From NCBI GenBank assembly GCA_000432515.1, contig HF996039.1, positions 5,621 through 14,722 of the forward strand: a stretch of 9,102 bases of DNA, read 5' to 3'. The position numbers were made by a program, and so were the translations under genes. This DNA is from Bacteroides sp. CAG:545. GTDB lineage: Bacteria; Bacteroidota; Bacteroidia; Bacteroidales; UBA932. Under the pieces are notes generated by a model. It saw only the letters and a list, made by a program, of their open reading frames with translations, did not search any database and was not told where the DNA came from. Numbering within the stretch: the stretch's first letter is position 1; each line of letters begins with the position of its first letter. Positions 1 to 5,328 of the stretch are shown piece after piece.

Positions 1-22
1 AGCGTCGCCATATGTGATTTCT

Positions 23-236
23 GAACCAATGAGCATCCAGACGAACCTGTAGGTACCCATATAACAAATTGACACCCAATCAATTATGCCGATTTAAAGC
101 AGTATGTAAATATGCTCATCACACTGTTTTTTTATGGGAGTGAGCATATTGAAAAACAAGCTTAAATCTATATAATAATTTATAATTCAATAAGTTACAA
201 GTACTTTTATGGCTTTGGAGATATGCTCATTGGTTC
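23..236. repeat. Imperfect palindrome A with 14-bp terminal inverted repeats
   Basis: The outer 14 bases are a perfect inverted repeat: GAACCAATGAGCAT at 23-36 and ATGCTCATTGGTTC at 223-236. A second inner pair, AATATGCTCA at 109-118 and TGAGCATATT at 141-150, shares exactly the same dyad axis (position 129.5). Comparing the left half with the reverse complement of the right half without gaps gives 61 identities in 107 positions by hand count, with clusters near 62-72, 83-87 and 91-97. This is well above chance and implies an ancestral inverted duplication or a selected long hairpin. A decayed MITE or foldback element is the simplest reading. I see no target-site duplication and no coding capacity, so identity as a mobile element is inference. 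Confidence 0.6.
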
Positions 237-341
237 GAAAATACCACCGCAAGCAGATATAATAAAATTCGTAATAGCCGGCGGAGACCCGCGAGTTGCC
301 GGACATGACTGTTTCCGTGAGCATGGCTATAGAGAAAAACC

Positions 342-508
342 GAACAACCTGAAATTGACATAATCAACGAAAGTACTGATTCTCAACTGGTTAGTAGATA
401 AAGCAAAAGTCAGGTTAACCATTTTTTTCACATAACCTGCATTTTGCCGCTCGCTGTATGTCGTTGACACTCAGTAATATATGCCAAACTGCGGCATGCA
501 GGTTGTTC
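342..508. repeat. Imperfect palindrome B with 10-bp terminal inverted repeats
   Basis: The ends are a perfect inverted repeat: GAACAACCTG at 342-351 and CAGGTTGTTC at 499-508. The dyad axis is at 425. Ungapped comparison of the two arms gives 43 identities in 83 positions by hand count, concentrated in ACTGA/TCAAC-type blocks (374-387 against 463-476) and in GCAAAA and CAGGTTA blocks (403-417 against 433-447). A second, alternative hairpin inside it pairs 434-450 with 491-504 (AACCTGCAT, then GCCGC, with a 3-base bulge). Architecture resembles palindrome A but the sequence is different apart from the starting GAAC. It may be a second decayed foldback element or a structured RNA or DNA site. 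Confidence 0.5.
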
Positions 509-594
509 TAAAAGATTCCTGTTATCTTGCCCAGATCACTCGCTACCGTCGGTGATTTAACAAGTCGTAGTCAGAGATGACCGGCCGAGTCCGT

Positions 595-846
595 AGGCGG
601 CCCTGCGCACCTCCTTCTCTCCGAGATTTCGTCCGCTGGCGCTCCGACATCTCCAGTAGGCGGTCTTGCGCGCCTCCTTCTCTCGGAGATTTCGTTCGCT
701 GGCGCTTCGTCATCTCCCGTAGGCGGTCCCGCGCATCTCCTTCTCTCGGAGATTTCGTTCGCTGGTGCTCCGACATCTCCCGCCGGCGGTCTCGCGCGCC
801 TCCTTCTCTCCGAGATTTCGTCCGCTGGCGCTTCGACATCTCCCGC
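595..846. repeat. Four tandem 63-bp repeat units
   Basis: Units start at 595, 658, 721 and 784 with (A/C)GGCGG, and the period is exactly 63 bp. They differ at roughly ten or so positions with variants that reassort between units; for example units 1 and 4 share CTCCGAGATTTCGTC while units 2 and 3 share CTCGGAGATTTCGTT. Each unit contains an imperfect hairpin, GAGAT-x-TCG paired with CGA-x-ATCTC around GCTGGCGC (weakened in unit 2). Because 63 is divisible by three, open frames run through the array on both strands (21-residue repeats rich in Arg, Ser and Pro), but their composition is not protein-like and I do not call a gene. There are no unique spacers, so it is not a CRISPR array. The repeat contains 11-13 nt matches to the 3' end of the adjacent tRNA-Ser. 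Confidence 0.85.
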
Positions 847-859
847 CGCCTGCGGCGGG
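842..859. other. GC-rich hairpin at the end of the repeat array
   Basis: CCCGCCG (842-848) pairs perfectly with CGGCGGG (853-859) around a four-base loop. The left arm is formed from the last bases of repeat unit 4. No T-run follows on either strand, so it is not a canonical intrinsic terminator, but it could stabilise an RNA end or mark the array boundary. Confidence 0.6.
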
Positions 860-864
860 GCGGT

Positions 865-928
865 GCAAACCGGAAAAAGAAAATCAGCGTTCAAGTGAAC
901 TTGACGCTGATTTTCTTTTCTGGTTTGC
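865..928 (-). terminator. Long-stem intrinsic terminator after tRNA-Ser
   Basis: GCAAACC (865-871) pairs with GGTTTGC (922-928). Inside it an A-rich arm ending ATCAGCG (to 889) and TCAAGT (891-896) pairs with ACTTGA (899-904) and CGCTGATTTTCTTTT (905-919). There is one bulged T at 890 and a small mismatch near 872-874 and 920-921. On the minus strand the stem ends in TTTTCTTTTT, which suits rho-independent termination of the tRNA transcript. The A-rich other arm would give a T-run on the plus strand too, so it may work in both directions. Its base includes the tRNA discriminator position. Confidence 0.75.
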
Positions 929-1015
929 GGAGAGAAGGAGATTCGAACTCCTGATACCCTTTTGGAGTATACACGCTTTCCAGGCGTGCCTCTTAAGCCA
1001 CTCGAGCATCTCTCC
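928..1015 (-). tRNA. tRNA-Ser (anticodon GGA)
   Basis: Reading the minus strand, the acceptor GGAGAGA (1015-1009) pairs with TCTCTCC (935-929), followed by discriminator G at 928. The anticodon arm is CACGC-CTGGAAA-GCGTG with anticodon GGA, which reads UCC and UCU serine codons. A long class II variable arm (ATACTCC-AAAA-GGGTAT) and a T arm AGGAG-TTCGAAT-CTCCT complete a typical serine tRNA. The 3' CCA is not encoded (CAA follows the discriminator), so it must be added enzymatically. The gene is monocistronic or read through from the upstream aldo/keto reductase gene, and a strong terminator follows directly. Confidence 0.95.
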
Positions 1016-1044
1016 AGAACTGCCCTGTAACACGGACAGGGTTG

Positions 1045-1074
1045 CAAATATACGAATTATCTGTTAATTTACAA
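1045..1074 (-). promoter_or_regulatory. Bacteroidetes-type promoter for tRNA-Ser
   Basis: On the minus strand TATATTTG (1052-1045) matches the Bacteroidetes -7 consensus TAnnTTTG exactly, and TTG (1074-1072) lies 19 bases upstream as a -33 element. The predicted transcript would start about 20-25 bases before the tRNA. The -33 TTG is also the last sense codon (Leu) of the aldo/keto reductase gene, so the tRNA promoter overlaps that gene's end. A six-bp stem (CCCTGT 1023-1028 with ACAGGG 1036-1041) lies in the short tRNA leader. Confidence 0.6.
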
Positions 1075-2421
1075 TGATTCGCGCTTCAATTTCTCGATGT
1101 AGTGATCGATACGCTTGAGCTCCCTCGGTATGTCAATACTCTGAGGACAATGCGGCTTGCATTGACCGCAGCCTATGCAGTGGTCAGCCTGGCGCACAGT
1201 CTCCACAGCACGGTCGTAACCTACCAGGAAACGCCTCTTGAGCCTCTGGAAATGCTCCTGCTCGCAACTCTGCGCTATATCACCCGAATTGACACTGTCA
1301 TTGTAATGCCTGAAGATAGTCGGGATGTCGATACCGTATGGACATGGCATGCAGTATGTGCAGCCCGTACATGGAACAGTAGGGTAGTCCTCCATGAGAT
1401 TCGCCATCTCCTTCAGGAACGCTATCTCCTCATCAGTCAGCGCCTTGAAATGCGAGAAAGTCTCCACATTCTCTATCAGCGGCTCCATGGACGACATGCC
1501 GCTCAGCACAGTCAGCACATTCGGATACGAACCGCAGAACCTGAACGCCCACGAAGCCACGGACATCTGGGGCTCTCGCTCCTTCATCTTCTCGGCTATG
1601 GCCTGAGGCAGCTTGGCAAGACGCCCGCCTAAAAGCGGCTCCATAATCGTGGCCGGGATATTCCGCTTGGCGAGTTCCTCATAGAGATAATCCGCATTGA
1701 CATTCTGAGGTGCCTTCGCGTGCTCCCAGTCCACATAATTCATCTCTATCTGTACGAAATCCCAATGATACTTGTCGTGCAGCTCCAGGAACCTGTCGAA
1801 TACATCACGCCTTCCGTGGAACGAAAAACCCAGATTCCTGATTCTGCCCTCCTCACGCTCCTTCAGCAGAAAATCAAGCAGCCCATTATTCACATACCTC
1901 TCCTCGAAACCCTCAAAACCGGATGTCCCGATAGCGTGAAGCAGATAATAGTCGAAATAATCAGTCCTCAACTGCTTCATCGAATCGTAATACATCTTCA
2001 GTCCGGCCTCACGCGAAGGATCATTGAAATTCGACAGCTTCGTCGCAATGTAATACGAATCACGTGGATAGCGGCTAAGCGCAATTCCGGCAGCCTCCTC
2101 CGACTGCCCCTGGAGATAGGCCGGTGACGTGTCGTAGTAGTTAACCCCGTTACGGTAAGCATAATCCACCATTTCATTGACAGCATCCTGGTCGATGTAG
2201 TCCTTGCCGTCATCACCCTTCTTCATCGGCCACCTCATGCAGCCGTAGCCGAGCAATGAAATCTTATCACCGGTTTTCGGGTCGGTACGCATTTCCATCG
2301 CCGCATTTCCAGCGACCTGAACGCGCCTGCCTGAAGGAGAGCATCCTGTCAATGAAGCAACTCCGACAGCCAGCGCTCCTGCTCCGGCCGTTTTTATAAA
2401 ATCACGTCTGTCAATGTTCAT
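1069..2421 (-). CDS. Tat-signal aldo/keto reductase with two C-terminal Fe-S cysteine motifs
   Basis: This 450-residue protein opens with a twin-arginine signal (MNIDRRDFIK), a hydrophobic stretch and a lipobox-like LTGC with Cys27, so it is probably exported folded and perhaps lipid-anchored. Residues about 45-335 form the aldo/keto reductase barrel. The catalytic tetrad appears intact: Asp97 (YYDTSP), Tyr102, Lys128 (IATKLS) and His162 (LLHAIG). The C-terminus carries C351-x2-C-x2-C-x2-C360-P and a classic ferredoxin motif C415-x2-C-x2-C-x3-C425-P. A longer reading frame starts at 2487, but I prefer the ATG at 2421 because it puts the RR motif at residues 5-6 and avoids overlap with the preceding gene. 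The substrate is unknown. The upstream neighbour, a NapH-NapG-like electron carrier 46 bp away, suggests its Fe-S clusters exchange electrons with that protein. Confidence 0.9.
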   Translation of the reverse strand: MNIDRRDFIKTAGAGALAVGVASLTGCSPSGRRVQVAGNAAMEMRTDPKTGDKISLLGYGCMRWPMKKGDDGKDYIDQDAVNEMVDYAYRNGVNYYDTSPAYLQGQSEEAAGIALSRYPRDSYYIATKLSNFNDPSREAGLKMYYDSMKQLRTDYFDYYLLHAIGTSGFEGFEERYVNNGLLDFLLKEREEGRIRNLGFSFHGRRDVFDRFLELHDKYHWDFVQIEMNYVDWEHAKAPQNVNADYLYEELAKRNIPATIMEPLLGGRLAKLPQAIAEKMKEREPQMSVASWAFRFCGSYPNVLTVLSGMSSMEPLIENVETFSHFKALTDEEIAFLKEMANLMEDYPTVPCTGCTYCMPCPYGIDIPTIFRHYNDSVNSGDIAQSCEQEHFQRLKRRFLVGYDRAVETVRQADHCIGCGQCKPHCPQSIDIPRELKRIDHYIEKLKRESL

Positions 2422-2467
2422 TATTCTATTATTTTCAAGCAGTCCAACTTGCTGACATTCAGCGCTC

Positions 2468-3976
2468 TCAATCCCTCCTGTGGACACTGAGCCCGTTTAC
2501 ATGAATTGCACTATATGGCCTTGACGGGCAGAGGAACTCACAGGCCCCGCATCCGATACATCTGCTTTCGTCCACCGTCGGAATCCTCAATGAATTTTTG
2601 TCCTTCGGATCCTTCTTGACCATTATGATGGCCCCCGCAGGACAATGCCTTGAGCAGTTGCCGCACGAAACGACGTCCCTGTTCACCACACACAAGTCCA
2701 GATCCACCTTGGCCGTTCCGATATGCATCGTGGTCTTTTCCTCTATGCTGTATTTCCTGATCGGCCCGGATGGACACACCTGAGCGCAACGGTTGCACTC
2801 CACGCGGCACCATCCGTGCTCATAAGACATTTCCGGCTGCATAAGGTGCTCCAGCGAAGACGAAGGACGCAGCACCCCGTTGGGACATTGCGACACACAG
2901 AGCTGACAGGCCGTGCAATGCTGGTAGAACTCCTTGACACTCAGCGCTCCGAACGGAACCAGAGGAGTCTCCCGCACAGGCGCCTTCTTTCCGAGGACAA
3001 CCGCCAGACCGCCGTCCACCTTCTTCTCCTGAGCCTTCATTGTCAATGCCCCAAGGGTCAATGCCGTAGTGCTGATAAATGTACGTCTTCCGTTATCTCC
3101 GGCCGCAGCCTTGTCATTGACCTCAGCCTTCCTCACAGTCTTTCCGACCTTCCAGAAAGGCTTGTATTTTATCGCGCCATGATGACAGGTGCCGATGCAG
3201 TCGAAACAGTCCACGCACCTGCTGTAGTCGATTCTGTGATTGTCCAGGTCAATGCAGGATGCCTTGCAGTTCTTCTCGCAGAGGTGACAATTCCTGCATT
3301 TGCCGGTATCGATCACCGGGCGGAAAATCGCGAACCGGGAGAAGAAACTCAGAACCGTACCGACCGGGCAGATGGTATTGCAGTATGTCCTGCCGTTCCG
3401 TGCGGCAAGAATGAATATGACCACGAAAGTAACAGATGCTATCACGAAAGTAGGCAAACTCTTGAGCCACACGTCCTTATGCTCGAACGCGTACCCGCCT
3501 GCCTTCTCGGCTATCCATGCGCAGAGATTGTTGCCCCAAAGCCAGATCGGCGAAAGAAGATTCTGCACGATGCGGCCGAACGAACTGTATGGCGCAACCA
3601 GCACGGCAACCGAAGTGAACCCGGCCACGAGAAGGACAATAAAAACTGCCAACACGCTGTACCTGAGCCACTTCTTCTCAGGCGACCAGCTGTAGGACTT
3701 CTTGTGACTTTTACGCCAGATACTGAAAGACCTTGCGACGACATCCTGAAAAATCCCCAACGGGCATATGATCGAGCAGTAGAGCCTTCCGAAGACCAAT
3801 GTCAATAGAATCAATGCGATGACAATCCCGGCATTGAGAGCGAGAACCGCCGGCAGGAACTGGATTTTCGCCAGGAAGCCGAACCATCCGGCAGCGAGCC
3901 CGGTGAAATCCAAGAACAGCAACGTGCACAGAATGAACACGATACCTGCTGTTACGGCGCGGATTTTCTTAAGCAT
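2468..3976 (-). CDS. NapH-NapG-like fusion membrane Fe-S protein with internal twin-arginine motif
   Basis: In this 502-residue protein, residues 1-275 resemble NapH. There are four membrane segments (about 6-28, 41-63, 106-129, 172-192), two CxxxCP motifs (Cys67/71 and Cys199/203) and two ferredoxin sites (Cys227-237 and Cys254-264). Residues about 297-495 resemble NapG. They begin with NGRRTFIS and a short hydrophobic run, then carry four cysteine sets: 354/357/360/364, 390/394/397/401, 429/438/441/445 and 473/476/479/483. The unusual C-x8-C-x2-C-x3-C third set is close to the C-x7-C-x2-C-x3-C set I recall in NapG. In nitrate and related respiratory chains NapGH passes electrons from quinol to the periplasm. 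No nap reductase genes are present here; the adjacent partner is the exported Fe-S aldo/keto reductase. Function as its electron donor or acceptor is inference. It lies 15 bp after thiN. Confidence 0.87.
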   Translation of the reverse strand: MLKKIRAVTAGIVFILCTLLFLDFTGLAAGWFGFLAKIQFLPAVLALNAGIVIALILLTLVFGRLYCSIICPLGIFQDVVARSFSIWRKSHKKSYSWSPEKKWLRYSVLAVFIVLLVAGFTSVAVLVAPYSSFGRIVQNLLSPIWLWGNNLCAWIAEKAGGYAFEHKDVWLKSLPTFVIASVTFVVIFILAARNGRTYCNTICPVGTVLSFFSRFAIFRPVIDTGKCRNCHLCEKNCKASCIDLDNHRIDYSRCVDCFDCIGTCHHGAIKYKPFWKVGKTVRKAEVNDKAAAGDNGRRTFISTTALTLGALTMKAQEKKVDGGLAVVLGKKAPVRETPLVPFGALSVKEFYQHCTACQLCVSQCPNGVLRPSSSLEHLMQPEMSYEHGWCRVECNRCAQVCPSGPIRKYSIEEKTTMHIGTAKVDLDLCVVNRDVVSCGNCSRHCPAGAIIMVKKDPKDKNSLRIPTVDESRCIGCGACEFLCPSRPYSAIHVNGLSVHRRD

Positions 3977-3991
3977 ATAGTCGTAATGTTT

Positions 3992-4687
3992 TTAGTCCAA
4001 TATTATAAGAACAGGAGCCGGGTGATTGAGAGTCAGCTTGACCTCGTCCGTCTCCGCAATGTTCAGCGTAGCCTTCCACCAGTTGTCAAAAATCACACCC
4101 GAAGTCTGCCATTTCAGCCCTTCCGACTTGATATTGAGCGAGTTGTCCGGGGACAATATCGATATTTCCCTGCCTTCGCCGACGAAAAACGATGTCGTCT
4201 CAGTTATTGCGAACGAGGTAGTCCAGTCGGAAACCATGTCTATCTGCAGGCCCTCAGGAATGTCGATACCGGAGAGCATCTGCTTCTCTTTCAGGCCTCC
4301 CAGCTCCTTTGCATACTCCATCAGGTAGGACAGATTTCCTATCGTATGGTCCTCCCTCTTTCCGCCAGCTCCCAGGATATGGACTGTGTCAATGTCCCTG
4401 AAATGCGTCAGAGCATAGCAGAAAGCCTTGTTCAGGTCATTGTAGCTCTGTTCCGGATTATGTACGATCCGGTCCGCGTATTTCTTTTTGAAAGTCTCAG
4501 GCAGCGAATCCAGATCCCCGATTATCGCATCCGGCAGCCTTGGATGGCCGAAAATCTTGTCTGACCTCCGGATAAACGTGACCGCCGCCCCGTCACAGCA
4601 GACGATATAGTCCGCAGTCCGGATAAGGTAAAGCGGAAACTCATTCTTGGGAAAATCGCCGTTGCAGATGATAGCTAAAGTCGCCAT
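3992..4687 (-). CDS. thiN: Thiamine pyrophosphokinase
   Basis: This 231-residue cytoplasmic enzyme is predicted to transfer pyrophosphate from ATP to thiamine, making thiamine diphosphate in salvage. Family marks are the acidic GDLDS at 57-61, the EQSYNDLNKA stretch at 79-88 (equivalent to the usual DQ-x-TD-x-EKA), and GGKREDHTIGN at 108-118 (the usual GGRxDHxxxN). A C-terminal beta domain includes GLKW (190-193), where thiamine binds in the family. Length is normal for bacterial ThiN. Its start codon overlaps the stop codon of the preceding methyltransferase gene by one base (TAATG), so the two are probably translationally coupled. No TPP riboswitch is apparent nearby. Confidence 0.9.
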   Translation of the reverse strand: MATLAIICNGDFPKNEFPLYLIRTADYIVCCDGAAVTFIRRSDKIFGHPRLPDAIIGDLDSLPETFKKKYADRIVHNPEQSYNDLNKAFCYALTHFRDIDTVHILGAGGKREDHTIGNLSYLMEYAKELGGLKEKQMLSGIDIPEGLQIDMVSDWTTSFAITETTSFFVGEGREISILSPDNSLNIKSEGLKWQTSGVIFDNWWKATLNIAETDEVKLTLNHPAPVLIILD

Positions 4688-5325
4688 TATTTCTTACGTA
4701 TTATGCTCAGCCCGTGCCGTACAGGGAGAATCACCGTCTCCACACGCGGGTCCGAAGCCGCCAAATCATTGAACCGGACTATTCCGCTCGTCTGCTTGTC
4801 CGTCGGAACCTGCTCCGCATAGACCTTGCCGTCCCACAGAACGTCGTCGGCCAGGATAAAGCCGCCGGGACGGGTCAATGTCAATGCAAGTTCGTAGTAA
4901 TCAGGATATTCCCTCTTGTTTGCGTCAATGAAAGTGAGGTCGTAGAGCTTTTTCCCGTCCTGTCCGCGCAGAAACTCCACAGCATCCCCGATGTGCAGGG
5001 AAACGCGATTGCTAACCCCGGCCCTCTCGAATCCCTCCAATATCAGGTCCTCCAGCTCGTCATTGATCTCCAATGTGTCGATATGGCCTTCCCCTTCCAG
5101 AGCGAGAGCCATGCATATCGCCGAGTACCCCGTAAAAGTACCGATTTCCAAGACATTGCGCGGAGAAATCATACGGGTCATCATGTACAGGAACTCTCCC
5201 TGCACCTTTCCTGTAAGCATCCGGGGGTAGTTGGTGCGTATATTGGTCTGCCTCTCCAGCCAGTCCAGAGCCTCGTTACTTATCGAGCAATGCTCTTCAA
5301 TGTATTTGTCCTGAGCACTTTCCAT
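4687..5325 (-). CDS. SAM-dependent O-methyltransferase (family 3, YrrM/COMT-like)
   Basis: This is a 212-residue class I methyltransferase. SAM motif I is VLEIGTFTGYSA (58-69), the ribose-contacting acid is Glu86 (DTLEIN), and the family's FIDANK (132-137) and LADDVLWDG (158-166) follow. Asp134 and Asp160/161 are at the positions expected for the divalent-metal site of catechol-type O-methyltransferases. The length and the N-terminal helical segment fit family 3 (COG4122), which includes bacterial tRNA hydroxyuridine methyltransferase TrmR and small-molecule enzymes, so the true substrate cannot be assigned. Only three bases separate it from the peptidase gene upstream, and it overlaps thiN by one base downstream. 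Confidence 0.88.
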   Translation of the reverse strand: MESAQDKYIEEHCSISNEALDWLERQTNIRTNYPRMLTGKVQGEFLYMMTRMISPRNVLEIGTFTGYSAICMALALEGEGHIDTLEINDELEDLILEGFERAGVSNRVSLHIGDAVEFLRGQDGKKLYDLTFIDANKREYPDYYELALTLTRPGGFILADDVLWDGKVYAEQVPTDKQTSGIVRFNDLAASDPRVETVILPVRHGLSIIRKK

Positions 5326-5328
5326 AAT

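Larger units (their letters stand above)
1..594. other. AT-rich non-coding stretch with palindromic elements
   Basis: I see no open reading frame with protein-like composition here in any frame. The stretch holds two long imperfect palindromes, annotated separately. Between them (237-341) is a GC-richer patch around 277-302 with a small inverted repeat (CCGGC 278-282 and GCCGG 298-302). From 509 to 594 there is only a weak hairpin (ATCAC 535-539 with GTGAT 552-556). The heptamer TGAGCAT occurs five times, at 30, 112 (inverted), 141, 223 (inverted) and 318. The stretch lies beyond the 3' end of the minus-strand tRNA-Ser, where integrated elements often sit. I see no integrase, transposase or direct-repeat att pair. 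Confidence 0.7.

Noticed and set aside
342..508. Integron attC site
   Set aside because: The ends do not match the RYYYAAC and GTTRRRY core consensus, and there is no cassette gene.
595..846. CRISPR array
   Set aside because: The units are contiguous, near-identical over their full 63 bp, with no unique spacers and no cas genes nearby.
842..859. Intrinsic terminator
   Set aside because: The stem is strong but no T-run follows on either strand; the better terminator is 865-928.
1..928. Integrative element attached at the tRNA-Ser 3' end
   Set aside because: The position is suitable, but no integrase gene or direct-repeat copy of the tRNA 3' end is visible. The copies in the tandem array are inverted.
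577..954. 125-residue plus-strand ORF through the tandem repeats
   Set aside because: It is open only because the 63-bp period is a multiple of three. The composition is Arg/Ser/Pro-rich, it runs through the terminator hairpin into the tRNA gene, and several other frames on both strands are equally open.
571..1047. 158-residue minus-strand ORF covering the tRNA and repeats
   Set aside because: It contains the whole tRNA-Ser gene and its terminator, and the rest is repeat-derived low-complexity sequence.
2422..2487. N-terminal extension of the aldo/keto reductase starting at 2487
   Set aside because: It would bury the twin-arginine signal at residue 27 and overlap the upstream gene. The ATG at 2421 gives a normal Tat signal peptide.
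2723..3808. 361-residue plus-strand ORF
   Set aside because: It is antisense to the NapH-NapG-like gene, whose domains and cysteine motifs are unmistakable. The antisense product has no recognisable fold.
3977..4687. TPP riboswitch controlling thiN
   Set aside because: thiN overlaps the preceding gene by one base, leaving no leader, and no THI-box-like motif was seen in the region.
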